A stretch of DNA of 64,000 bases from Liriodendron chinense. Lineage: Eukaryota; Streptophyta; Magnoliopsida; Magnoliales; Magnoliaceae. The number at the start of each line of letters is the position of its first letter. The stretch's first letter is position 1. The position numbers were made by a program, and so were the translations under genes. The DNA lies in assembly GCA_003013855.2 (NCBI GenBank), contig ML058469.1, positions 2,480,001 to 2,544,000 of the forward strand, given 5' to 3'. Shown piece after piece: positions 23,041 to 33,095 of this stretch. The notes under the pieces are model-generated. The model was not told where the DNA came from. It did not search any database and worked only from the letters and a program-made list of their open reading frames with translations.

Positions 23041-23315
23041 ATAGGCTTACATGGTTTTGTCTAGATCGAGTTATCAAATTAGGGTTTAGATCTATAGGTT
23101 TAATTTCGGAAAGTTCCAGATTTAGAAAGTTTTCAATTTTAGAAACTTTCCAATTTTAGAAAGTTTCCTAATTTGGAAAAATTTCAGATTTGAGTTGTTT
23201 CTTGTTTTAACTTAATTGTGTCAGTTCATATTAGTTTTGCATTCATTGCATTCATCTTGAAAGTCATAACACCTAGTAGTCTAGTTGGGTAGAGTTTGGT
23301 TCAAGTCTTCATTGT

Positions 23316-23877
23316 ATGCCAACGAGAAGAGGTAGAGGTTTCGGACTTCAGCCTACCATGAATAATGAGCAGTTATCTGAGCAACTTGCTCAATTGATAC
23401 AAAAGATAACCACCCTAGAAGCAGGTCAAAAGCGTGAGTTTGCTCGCCTTGAGAACCAAATCACCACTACCATGACTAAGGTCGAACAACTAGAGGCGTC
23501 CCAAAGGGAAAATCCCGCTGTAGGGGATGATGCAGCACTTCCAAGTGGGAGGAATCTTTGAAGAACGCGCTGCTGCACGTGGAAGTATTGAGGATAGAGA
23601 TTGTGGTAATGGTCGTGGTATTGTGCGTGAAGCACGAACCACATGTGATCATCAAGACCGCTATGATCCAGATGAGCGTGCGATGAAAAGTGTGAGAGTT
23701 GAGGCCCCGAGTTTTGATGGGCGTCTGGATCCCAAGGCATTCCTTGACTGGGTTGCTAACATGGACCATTATTTTGAGTGGTACAGCATATCAGAAAACC
23801 GTCAAATGCGGTTTGCTAAGATGAAGCTTGTAGGCCAAGCCAAGCTCTTTTGGACCAACACCAAGCGTTTGGGTCAC
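23316..23877 (+). pseudogene. chromovirus C gag, C-terminally deleted
   Basis: It starts MPTRRGRGFGLQPTMNNEQL with a coiled coil up to about 23500. A frameshift within 23527-23561 leads to DERAMKSVRVEAPSFDGRLD, DPKAFLDWVANMDHYFEWYS and LVGQAKLFWTNTKR. There the homology to intact gag stops. The rest of the gag core, the zinc knuckle and the start of the protease are deleted. The encoded protein could not bind RNA through a knuckle. Confidence 0.85.
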
Positions 23878-24366
23878 TTGAAACTGAAATCCACACCTCA
23901 TCCTGACCCATATAAAGTCTCTTGGGTTGACAAGACATCTCTTCCTCTCACCCATCAATGTCTAGTCCCCATCGAGTTTGGGTCATACAAAGAGTCCCTA
24001 TGGTGTGATGTTTTACCTATGGATGTGGGACATGTTATCCTAGGTAGACTGTGGCTATTCAATAATGATGTCACGATCTTTGGCCGTTTGAATGCGTGTG
24101 CCTTCATGCATAACGGTAAAGAGATCAAACTTAACCCCATGCCACCTGATAACACACTAAGGAAGAAGAAGGATGAGAAGGCAAGTGAGCCTAGAGGAGT
24201 GGGGAAATCCAAGCCTAAGTCTCTACATATAATCAGCGTAAGAGAGTTTGAAAAAGAGGCTAAGGAGGATTCAATGGTGTATGCCCTTGTGGCTAGAGAG
24301 ATTACACCTGAGGTTCCATCAGAGTTGCCCTGTGAGGTGACCTCGGTCCTTGAAGGAATACAGTGA
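23878..24366 (+). pseudogene. chromovirus C protease remnant, active site deleted
   Basis: The frame resumes at LKLKSTPHPDPYKVSWVDKT, which in chromovirus A lies just after the DSGSCENV active site. The catalytic Asp is therefore missing. The remaining half reads through HQCLVPIEFGSYKESLWC and VILGRLWLF. One extra base near 24348 shifts the frame before EYSDVFPEDLPNELL. Confidence 0.85.
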
Positions 24367-25735
24367 TGTATTTCCTGAAGACTTACCGAATGAGTTGCTA
24401 CCTATGAGGGACATACAGCATGTCATTGATCTTGTCCCAGGGTCTACTCTACCGAACCTTCCTCACTACAGGATGAACCCTGCAGAGCATGCAGAGTTGA
24501 AAAAGCAGATTGATGAGCTTCTGCAAAAGGGTTTCATCCAAGAGAGTATGAGCCTGTGTGCCGTGCCTGCATTGTTGACGCTAAAAAAAGACGGCACGTG
24601 GCGCATGTGTGTGGACAGCCGTGCCATAAACAAAATTACTGTCAAGTATAGGTTCCCTATACCTAGGCTTGATGATATGCTTGACATGATGGTCATGTAT
24701 ACTATATTCTCTAAGATAGATCTCAAGAGTGGATATCACCAGATCCGTATATGCCCAAGAGATGAGTGGAAGACTGCTGTTTAAAATGAAAGATGGGTTG
24801 TATGAGTGGTTAGTCATGCCCTTCGGCTTGACTAACGCACCCGGTACTTTCATGCGGGTGATGACACAAGCTTTGAGGCTGTTCATGGAAAAATTCCTAG
24901 TGGTGTACTTTGACGACATTCTTATTTATAGTACCACTAAGGAATCATACCTTGAACATCTAAAGAAGGTCTGTAGCGTCCTAAGGAAGGAAAAGTTGCA
25001 CGCTAATCTTAAGAAATGTGCATTCATGTCTAGCCAATTTGTGTTCTTAGGATTTATAGTGTCATTTGAAGGGATGCGCGCAGACCCTGAAAAGGTCAGG
25101 GCCATAGTTGAGTGGGCTGAACCGAGGAACATTCATGGGGTGCGAAGCTTTCACGATTTAGCAACTTTTTATCGTCGGTTCATTAGGGGTTTTAGCACGA
25201 TCATGGCTCCCATTACCGAATGCATGAAAAAGGGAGAGTTCGTGTGGTCTAAAGCCACAATCAAGGCTTTCAAGGAAATTAAGGGCAAAATGGTAGAATC
25301 TCATGTCATGCGTCTACCTGATTTTTCTAAAGTCTTTGAAGTAGCGTGTGATGCGTCTGGTGTCGGTATAGGTGGAGTGTTAAGTCAAGAAGGACACCTA
25401 GTGGCCTATTTCAGTGAGAAACTGAATGAGGCAAAACAAAAGTACTCCACTTATGACAAAGAATTTTATGCGGTAGTGCAATCCCTGAGACATTGGCGAC
25501 ACTATCTCCTACCGCAGGAATTCGTTTTGTTTTCTGACCATGAGGCTTTGAGATATTTGCATTCTCAGAAGAAACTCAACCCAAGGCATGCTAAGTGGGT
25601 AGAGTTTCTTCAGGAATATTCGTTTGTTCTGAAACACAAGGCCGATGTTGAAAACAAACCATCGGATGCCCTTAGTAGAAGAGTGGCGTTGCTCAACTCC
25701 TTGAGTGTAGAGGTAGTCAGATTTGAGCAACTGAA
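24350..25735 (+). pseudogene. chromovirus C reverse transcriptase and RNase H
   Basis: RT blocks are RMNPAEHAELKKQIDELLQK, WRMCVDSRAINKITVKYRF and the catalytic VVYFDDILIYS (FDD codons 24909-24917). A small insertion near 24776-24783 shifts the frame between RDEWKTA and KMKDGLYEW. From there RT, RNase H (FEVACDASGVGIGGVLS, YDKEFYAVVQSLRHWRHYLL, FSDHEALRYLHSQKKLNP) and integrase are in one uninterrupted frame to 26834. Confidence 0.9.
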
Positions 25736-27308
25736 AGATGAATACCCCACATGTCCTGATTTTAGGGGTACTTACGCGTCACTCTCTAGTGATCAACATA
25801 TTATGGGTGAATATGTTCTTAAAGATGGCTTCCTTTTCAAGGGAGACAGACTTTGTATTCCCCGTATGTCCCTTCGTGAATTCCTCATTTGGGAGCTTCA
25901 TTCAGGAGGGATAGCTGTCCATTTTGGTCGCGACAAGACCATTGCCCTCGTGGAAGATTGTTTCTATTGGCCAAGTCTCAAGCGAGACGTAGCCAAAGTT
26001 TTAGGGCAGTGTCGTACATGTCAGCTAGTAAAGCAAAGAAAACAAAATACCGGGCTATATACGCCATTGCCAGTGCCGCATGCTCCGTGGCAGGACATTA
26101 GTATGGACTTCGTGCTTGGGCTTCCCAAGACAATCAAGAAGCATGATTCCGTTTTTGTCGTTGTGAACCGTTTTTCTAAAATGGCGCATTTCCTCCCGTG
26201 TTCGAAAACGTCGGATGCGTCTCATGTTGCTCGTATATTTTTTGATGGTGTGGTGCGTCTCCATGGGTTACCTAAAGCCATAGTGTCTGATCGTGATGTT
26301 CGATTTACTAGCTATTTTTGGAAGACACCGTGGCACATTATGGGAACTCGTTTGCCATTCTCTACTGCTTACCACCCACAAACAGATGGTCAAATTGAAG
26401 TGGTAAACCGTAGTCTTGGAAACCTTCTACGTTGTCTAGTGGGTGAACATGTTAAGACTTGGGACCTAATTTTGCCAACTGCTGAATTTGCTTATAATGG
26501 GTCAGTTAACAGATCTACAGGGTTGAGTCCTTTCGAAATTGTAAGTGGGTATAAGCCTAGAATGCCCATAGATCTCTTACCTATGTCTGTTACCCAAAGG
26601 TCTTCTGAATCAGCCGATACATTTGCACACCATATTCATGATTTGCATACACATATTAGACAACGGTTACATAAGAGCAATGATGATTATAAAATTTCAG
26701 CTGATTATCATCGTACAGCGCAAGAATTTCAGGAAGGAGACTATGTAATGGTGCGAATAAGGCCAGAGCGATTCTCTCAAGGATCCGCTAAAAAATTACA
26801 AGCACGTAGTGCTGGACCGTTCAAGATATTATAAAAGGTTGGGTCTAACGCGTATCGGATTGACCTTCCACCTGAAATGAGCATTAATCCAACTTTTAAT
26901 GTGGAAGATATAGTCCATTCCCATACTCTCATTATCGATCCATCGTCCCTTTCATGGCCTTTTTCTGATTTTGCTACACAACCCCTTCCACCCCTTCCTC
27001 CACCCATTACCCATAAAGAAGAAATTGAGGAAATCTTGGATGACGAGATAGTATCTACGAGAGATGGAGGTTTCCAGAGGTATCTTGTCAAGTGGAAAAA
27101 CAAACTATCGTCTGAATCTACGTGGCTGTCGGGCGAAGCATTGCAGGGTATTGATCCGGATCTACTAGAGTGCTACAAAAGTTTCAACTTGTTAGAGTCG
27201 AGTTTCTCTCCCCCGGGGGGAATTGATGCGGACACAAAAGCATTCAAGGTGTACCAACGAAGAAAGCGCCAACCACAAGTACCGTCCTTGTGGATAGGTG
27301 ATTATTGA
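25736..27308 (+). pseudogene. chromovirus C integrase and chromodomain
   Basis: The zinc-binding region has the two His near LHSGGIAVHFGRDKT (the second His lies in VHF) and CRTC. Catalytic positions are in ISMDFVLGLPK, SDRDVRFTSYFW and HPQTDGQIEVVNRS. A TAA stop (26832-26834) interrupts after AGPFKIL; the frame then goes on as KVGSNAYRIDLPPE to a chromodomain (EILDDEIVSTRDGG, QRYLVKW, STWL; about 27018-27130). It passes through the PPT and ends 85 bp inside the 3' LTR. Confidence 0.9.
27211..27223 (+). other. chromovirus C polypurine tract
   Basis: ccccggggggaat directly precedes the 3' LTR. The core of the tract is a short palindrome (cccccgggggg with the preceding c), which is unusual for a PPT. 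Confidence 0.75.
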
Positions 27309-28123
27309 GGGGCTGAAGACCTTTCACATGTGATTGGACACATAGAAGACCCCACTCAGGGAAGACACATGTGAAGGAAGAAAGGAGAAAGAAGACCGAA
27401 GAACTGAAGATTTCGGGCGCCTGAACTTTGTCTGCCGAGCGCCCGAACCTCTCTGGAGGTTTTCGGGCGACAGCTCGGGCGCCCGACCGAGCGCCCGAAC
27501 TTTCCTGCACTTTTGATTAATTGCCCATTTTGCTTAGTTTTAGGGGTATTTTAGTACTTTTCTGTTTTTATTTGCTTATTTAAGAGGGCTAAAGCCCAAA
27601 CTCGAATAAGTTATTATTGATTATTGATTAATGAAAAACCTCTTGGTGCTTCTCTCCTTTCCTCTCTCTCTCATGGTGATGTTTCTTCTTCCTTGATTAC
27701 TCGTTCTTCTTCTTGCTTCTTATGCCCCTCCAATCCTTCTTTCAGGTAATTCTATCTTTCCCTAACCTATTTGTTTTGCTAACTACAATCTCAAAATTTG
27801 ATTTTGATCCTAAACCCTAAGTTTTCAGATTTTCAAATCCCTAATCCAAAATCCCTTGGTTTCCTGGATTAGAGATTCCTCTTAATTGATTGGGTTGTAG
27901 CCATGCAAGATCGGTAGGTTCCATCCCTCGCCGGATCCAACCATAATGATAATTGAATCTCATACTTCATGGTTGTGATGAATGGCCCGTTCCATTGCAT
28001 GTTTCCTTGTGATTTTCTTAGTTCATGATGATTACTGCTAGATTTTATATTATTATTGTCTTTTATTTCCGCTGGATTATATGAGTTCTTGAGCATGCAT
28101 CATAATTAGGGCATCCTACATCA
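27224..28123 (+). repeat. chromovirus C 3' LTR
   Basis: A 900-bp LTR from TGATGCGGACACAAAAGC to GGCATCCTACATCA. The motif block (gagcgcccgaac and variants) is at 27412-27505, and a TATTTAAGAGGG promoter-like site lies about 65 bp after it. Its first 120 bp closely match the right end of the solo LTR at 42308-43241. Confidence 0.9.
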
Positions 28124-28515
28124 CATGCATAATGAACATGCATGAGACATGACTAAAGTATGAGTTAATCTGCATACTCATCTTCATTATGGAAGCTATG
28201 GTACGAGTTTGATGTTAGCTGCTAACTGAATGCAATCCTCCTTAGTTTGGGTTGGGACCGACGGTGAGAGCACAAAACTCCGACAAGCGCAATGTAACAG
28301 ACTATTGCATAGGTTGATGTCAATCAAGCATTATTTAATAGTCTAGTACGTAGGTTATTTACAGTCAATGAGTTTATTAGTTACTATGCATCACTTACAT
28401 ATTATTACCTGCCCCTTTGCTCTTATTGCATGTGTTTCCACTTTCCAGTATGGGCTTGTTGGGTCTTGCTAGAAATGGAGCCTTTATAGGTTTTGCTTTA
28501 TCTATTATTATGCAG
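28124..28515 (+). other. SCD2: end of first large intron of SCD2-like gene
   Basis: No transposon is recognised in these 390 bp. They end in a T-rich stretch and the acceptor ttattatgcag before exon 2. Confidence 0.6.
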
Positions 28516-28591
28516 GTCCTCCTTAGATTTGGGGAATTTTAATATGCGAGAATCTGCGAAACAGCGTTCTACTTCGGCTCTTCAGGATGAG
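28516..28591 (+). CDS. SCD2: SCD2-like exon 2
   Basis: 76 bp. The first base completes the Arg codon split from exon 1. It then reads SSLDLGNFNMRESAKQRSTS and ALQDE, ending GAG|gtacct. ALQDE is the start of the conserved coiled-coil block of SCD2 proteins, reached in family members through ASALQDELDMLQEEN or near variants. Confidence 0.9.
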
Positions 28592-28666
28592 GTACCTCTT
28601 ACTTTCGATTTCAGGCAGAATCTTTATGCTTGCGACGCATAGATAGTTTCACTGCTGGAAAGTGAT

Positions 28667-28827
28667 GTATTTTTTTTTTTTTGTTAGTCATGCAACGCAC
28701 CCACCTGTTAGTTGCACAACACACCCACTCGGTTAGTCACACGATGCACCCACCCACCAGTGGGGTTAGTGTGTCTTCTTAGCACTCGAACCTGAGACCT
28801 GCCGTTGAAACGCCTAGGCGTCTTCCA
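28667..28827 (-). mobile_element. tRNA-derived SINE with 13-bp TSD
   Basis: 161 bp flanked by the perfect direct repeat gctggaaagtgat (28654-28666 and 28828-28840). A T-run at the left end (from about 28670) is the poly-A tail of a minus-strand copy. The pol III B-box-like sequence ggttcgagtgc (reverse of gcactcgaacc, about 28781-28791) lies near the other end. Internally, blocks with aacgcacccac, acacacccac and gatgcacccac form a three-fold degenerate repeat. It sits in the 392-bp intron between exons 2 and 3, antisense to the gene. Confidence 0.85.
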
Positions 28828-28983
28828 GCTGGAAAGTGATTGTACAGAACTAATATCTGGTTGTTTTGTTAGTTAACTTTATTTGTGTTTTTCATACACT
28901 AATTTCAATTCCTTGCATGGCAAGAAATGACATTTTTTACTTTCAAAGTTCCATATAACAATGTATGAATATTCAAATTGCAG

Positions 28984-29025
28984 CTTGATATGCTACAGGA
29001 AGAAAATGAATGTGTTGTTGAGAAG
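28984..29025 (+). CDS. SCD2: SCD2-like exon 3
   Basis: 42 bp encoding LDMLQEENECVVEK, phase 0 at both ends, with acceptor attgcag and donor gtacag. The residues are the core coiled-coil heptads of SCD2. Confidence 0.92.
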
Positions 29026-29157
29026 GTACAGGGCCAACAATTTTCTGACTTGTATTTGATTTTGTTTAGCCGTCATGGTCCTTTATATTTCATGTTTCAT
29101 TGTACATCCTGATATATTTTTTGGTGTCCCACACAACTTGATATTGTGCCATCCCAG

Positions 29158-29220
29158 CTTCGACTTATGGAAGAGAGGTATGAGGAAGCAGAGGCTAAAG
29201 CTAGGCAGCTTGAAAAACAG
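29158..29220 (+). CDS. SCD2: SCD2-like exon 4
   Basis: 63 bp, phase 0, encoding a 21-residue stretch that starts LRLMEERYEEAEAKA and ends RQLEKQ. Acceptor atcccag, donor gtattc. The 29.9-kb intron that follows separates it from exon 5, which continues IASLGDGTSLEAHLLSR as expected for the family. Confidence 0.92.
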
Positions 29221-29540
29221 GTATTCTTACACATTGGTACCGAGTGTTATCTCTATATTGATGTGCATGTGGATTTTTAAAAAAATTGCTACCTATAAAA
29301 TGAGTATGTGTTACGCTAAAATATAAAGATCATTACATATAAATGCGTACAGATTAATATACAATATAAATGCTGCTACATAAAATACTTTGAAATTCAC
29401 ATGTGTATATCAATATCCAAATATATGATGAAATTTCTGTTTATTACAGATGTCTGATTATAATAGGGTTTGATATTGTTAACTCCAATGGAAGGATATA
29501 CACCCATATATGTATTTGTCAAGAGGCTTTTATTGATGTG
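29221..29540 (+). other. SCD2: start of second large intron
   Basis: AT-rich, with no recognised element before chromovirus D. Confidence 0.6.
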
Positions 29541-30021
29541 TGGTGCAACCCGGTTATTGAGTCAATGAGATCTCAATACCCAAATTGCAAAGAGATTAAA
29601 AAAAGAATACTTACAAGAAAAATAAAATGGAAAGGGTGCGAACTTTTATTGATATCAACCTTTTCTTTTACAAAGCTTAAAGAAAAACCACACTTAGAAA
29701 AATATTCGAATCACCAACTCCTACACCAGTACCCCCCTTTGATAGATCATAAAGAAATCCTTAATTGAAATCTCTACAACTAAGAGAATTAATCACAATT
29801 TATTACAAACTAATCTAATCTTTCTTCATATGGCAAAAGCCTAATGAAAAGCAAATATGGAAAGCAATCAAATCTCCAAAAAATCAGCACATGTTGGGCT
29901 TTACGGTGGTGGGCTATGGTCCTATGTCTTGTTGAGCCTTGCAGTGGGCCTTGATGGGCTTGAGTGGGCTAGGCCCCACAATGGGCTTGGATGGGCCTAA
30001 GTGGTTCGGGGGCCTGCATCA
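29541..30021 (-). repeat. chromovirus D 3' LTR
   Basis: 481 bp. Element sense begins TGATGCAGGCCCCCGAACC (at 30021) and ends GGGTTGCACCA (at 29541). Several gtgggctt/gggcct-type repeats lie in the first 130 bp (about 29890-30015). It is about 110 bp shorter than its partner. Confidence 0.9.
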
Positions 30022-31634
30022 TTCCCCCCACATTGGAAAGAACTTGACCCCGACGAGTTGGACGCTTTATACAAGTAGTAGAGGTTTGGATCCAATCTTT
30101 TCAATTCATCGCCCATGATCCATGTGCATTTAGGATATGGCTGGTTCTTCCATTTCACCAAGTATTGCCTATATTGGCCCCATCGAGTCTTAGCAGTCTT
30201 CATTTGCAACACTTCTTCAACTTCTTCCTTCTTTTTCTTTGGAAGTTGTTTATCCATATCAATAATGGCTTCATTTTGCACGTCAGATGCCTCGTCATGG
30301 TACTTGAATAAGTCCACATTAAAAACCGGTGAGATATTTAAGTCATCTGGCAACTCGATTTCATAGGCATTGTTACCCAACTTCCTCTTGACTCGGCATG
30401 AACCAATCTTCTTAGACTTGAGCTTATTGTAAGTTTCCCTCGAAAACCTTTCTTTGCGTAGATAGACCATAACTAAGTCACCTTTGTTATATATCTTCTC
30501 ATGCCGATGTTCATTCGTAGCTTCTTAGTACTTGGTATTGTCGTCTTCAATCTTTTTCTTTATTTGAACTTGCAAGTCTTGGACATGCTTGGCAAAAGCA
30601 TTAGTATCTTTGCTCACTTGATCTTGTACCGGTAATAGTACCAATTCAAGTACATGATGTGGACTTCTCCTATATATGATCTCAAATGGAGATTTTTTGG
30701 TAGTACGATTCACTGAGTTGTTGTAAGCAAACTTGGGTTGAGATAAAGCCAAGTCCCACTAGGATATGTTGTCACTTGTCACCTACGATACTCCTTAAGA
30801 GGTTACCAAGGCTCCTGTTGACTACCTTGGTTTGGCCATTTGTTTGAGGGTGATATGTGCTAGAGAATTGAAGCTTAGTCCCAAATCGATTTCATAAAGT
30901 GTACTAGAAGTGGTCCACAGACTTCGAATCACGGTCCGAAGTTATTGTCTTCAGTACCCTGTGAAGTCTCACAATTTCTTTGAAAAATATGTTGGCGATA
31001 TGCGTAGTGTCCATCATCCTTTTGCATGGAATGAAGTGGGCCATCTTTGAAAAATGGTCCACCACAACGAAAATCGAATATGCTCTTCTTTGAGTCTTAG
31101 GAAGACCCAGAATGAAGTCCATATAAATATCCATCCAAGATGCGATTGGAATGGGAAGCGGTGTATAAAAGCCAATATTTTGCAAATGACCTTTGGAAAC
31201 TAGGCATTGGCGACATTGTGCTACGAACCATTCAATGTCACTTTGCGTACAAGGTCAATAGTATTTTTCCTCCACCATGGCCAATGTTTTATCCCTTTCG
31301 AAGTGTCCACCCAGTCCTCCTCCGTGTAGCTCAAATAGGATCTTTTCTTGCATCGATCCTTCGGAAATGCATAGGCGACAACCCTTGAATAGATATCCAT
31401 CGTGTGAAATGAATTCATACTTTGGATCTCGACCATCCACACACCTGTCAAGTACTTTGCTAAAAATCGAGTTTTCTCGTATTTTTCTTTTAATGCCTCG
31501 AATCTGACTACCTCTACGGTGAGAGTTCCTAGTAAAACCACTCTCTTACTCAAAGCATTCACTGCCTTGTTCTGGCTTCCAGCTTTATGACGCAAAAGGA
31601 ATTTATATTCTTGTAGGAAAGTGGCCCACTTCAT
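29997..31634 (-). pseudogene. chromovirus D integrase and chromodomain
   Basis: The fragments, in element order, are: RNase H tail and zinc-binding part (31634-31221, frames with LSKRVVLLGTLTVEVVRFE and HGGGLGGHFERDKT); catalytic core (31185-30904, DFILGLPKTQR, VVVDHFSKMAHFIPC, TSDRDSK); a part with KFAYNNSVNRTTKKSPFEII (30752-30525); and a C-terminal frame 30470-29997. The last holds a chromodomain (VEEVLQMKTAKTRWG, QYLVKWKNQPYP, CTWI) and ends GGNDAGPRTT, 25 bp inside the LTR. Frameshifts lie between the fragments. Confidence 0.85.
30022..30032 (-). other. chromovirus D polypurine tract
   Basis: In element sense tgtggggggaa directly precedes the 3' LTR; the pol frame passes through it. Confidence 0.8.
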
Positions 31635-31699
31635 ATGTCGAGCACTTAACTTCTTTGGGGAGTTAGAGATATCTCATGCCTCAATGAACTCCCGATGAA

Positions 31700-32549
31700 T
31701 CAAATAATGTCTCCAACGCCGTAGTGCCGGACCACTACAGAGAACTCGATGTCATATGTGTAGTAGTTCTTCTGTGCATTATTAAACTTCTCGCTAAAGA
31801 AAGTGACCGGATTTCCTTCTTGACTGAACACCGTGCCAATGCCAACATTTGAAGTGTTGTTTTCCACTTCAAAGACTTTATTGAAGTCCAGAAGTGTAAT
31901 AACTAGAGCTTCTGTCATCTTCTCTTTTATGGCACCAAATCTTCGATCTGGCACTTTAGTCCATTTGAACTTGCCTCCCCGCATGCAATCGGTGACAGGT
32001 GCGATGATGGTGCTGAAATTCCGAATAAAACTCTGGTAAAATGTCGCCAAGCCATGGAAAGAATGAACCTTCGAAAGGGTTCGTGGGGTGGGCCACTTTG
32101 CAGTGGCCTTGATTTTCTCTTGATCAACCTTGATCCCTTCTGCAGACACAATATACCCCAAAAACATAATATTATCGACAATGGGGAGGGAACACTTTTT
32201 CAAGTTAACAAATAGTGACTCCCTCTGTAGTACATAAAATATTTATCGTAAATGATCAACATGAACAGATGCATCAGGCCTAAAAATAAGAATATCATCA
32301 AAATATACAACTAAGAACTTTCCCATAAAAGGGTGGAATACCTCTGTCATTAGCCTCATGAAAGTGCTTGGCTCATTTGAAAGGCTGAATAGCATGATGA
32401 GCCACTTGTGCAATCCTTCTGGCTCTTCCACTCGTCCCCAGGCTGAATACATATCTGATGATGTTTGCTTTGTAGGTCAATCTTTGAAAATACCTTTGCT
32501 CTATGCAACATGTCTAGCACATCATCTAAGTAAGGAATAAGAAACCGGT
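31700..32549 (-). pseudogene. chromovirus D reverse transcriptase and RNase H, downstream part
   Basis: After the composite insert RT resumes as FLIPYLDDVLDMLHRAKVFS and DLQSKHHQICIQPGDEWK, then, in other frames, the catalytic VVYFDDILIF (FDD codons 32294-32302), FLGYIVSAEGIKVDQEKIKA and FHGLATFYQSFIRNFSTI. RNase H shows FEVENNTSNVGIGTVFSQEG, where the catalytic DAS of relatives is changed to NTS. Multiple frameshifts. Confidence 0.85.
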
Positions 32550-32791
32550 TGATGCAGGACATCTGATCAACTCACCAAATGCTCCAGAGCTGATGGGGGA
32601 GGCACGTAATATCCTTTTATCTCATAGCCCAGGCCCCGATCAAGCCCTCCTTTGTAAGACGCCCCACTTCGCATGGGTCCCGCTTCGCATGGTGCAACCG
32701 CTTCGCACAGTCTGCCCCACCCCGAGTGTGATCCCGTTTCGCACGGGCCGCTCCACTCGAGCTCGGTGTGAAAATGCCATCGCATTAATCA
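32550..32791 (-). repeat. miniature element, 3' LTR
   Basis: 242 bp. Element sense begins TGATTAATGCGATGGC and ends GATGTCCTGCATCA. GC-rich, with repeated cttcgcatgg/cttcgcac phrases. The partner is at 32841-33092. Confidence 0.75.
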
Positions 32792-32825
32792 TCCCTGGTG
32801 AAGAGTCTCGAACACGAGACCTTCT

Positions 32826-32837
32826 TCTCTAATACCA
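32826..32837 (-). other. miniature element primer-binding site
   Basis: In element sense TGGTATTAGAGA lies 3 bp after the 5' copy of the short LTR. It matches the initiator tRNA-Met PBS with two mismatches. The interior (32792-32840) has no room for genes, so the unit fits the TRIM (terminal-repeat retrotransposon in miniature) design. Confidence 0.7.
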
Positions 32838-32840
32838 ATT

Positions 32841-33092
32841 TGACGCAGGACATCCGAGCAACTCACCAAAAGCTCCATAGCTGATGGGGGAGGCACGAAA
32901 TATCCTTTTATCTCATAGCCCAGGCTAGGCTAGGCTCCGGTCGAGCCTTCCTTCGTGAGCCGCCCCACTTCGCATGGGTCCCGCTTCACACGGTGCAACC
33001 GCTTTGCACAATTTGCCCCACCCCAAGTGTGCTCCTGCTTCGCACGAGCCGCCCCACTCGAGTCCGGTGTGAAAATGCCCCCACATTAATCA
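32841..33092 (-). repeat. miniature element, 5' LTR
   Basis: 252 bp. It begins TGATTAATGTGGGGGC and ends GGATGTCCTGCGTCA in element sense. A short internal duplication (ccaggctaggctagg, about 32920-32935) distinguishes it from the other copy. Confidence 0.75.
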
Positions 33093-33095
33093 CCC

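Larger units (their letters stand above)
22287..28123 (+). mobile_element. chromovirus C (Ty3/gypsy), 5' LTR truncated, internally deleted
   Basis: Same orientation as the host gene. It has a truncated 5' LTR (about 22287-23024), PBS, gag, a deleted gag/protease junction, RT-RNase H, integrase, chromodomain, PPT and a full 3' LTR (27224-28123). Because the first 170-200 bp of the 5' LTR are missing, no TSD can be checked. Pol is close in sequence to chromovirus A and has the longest unbroken frame in the window (24729-26834). Confidence 0.9.

Noticed and set aside
28781..28800. tRNA gene at the B-box-like sequence
   Set aside because: No cloverleaf; T-run and 13-bp duplications show a SINE.
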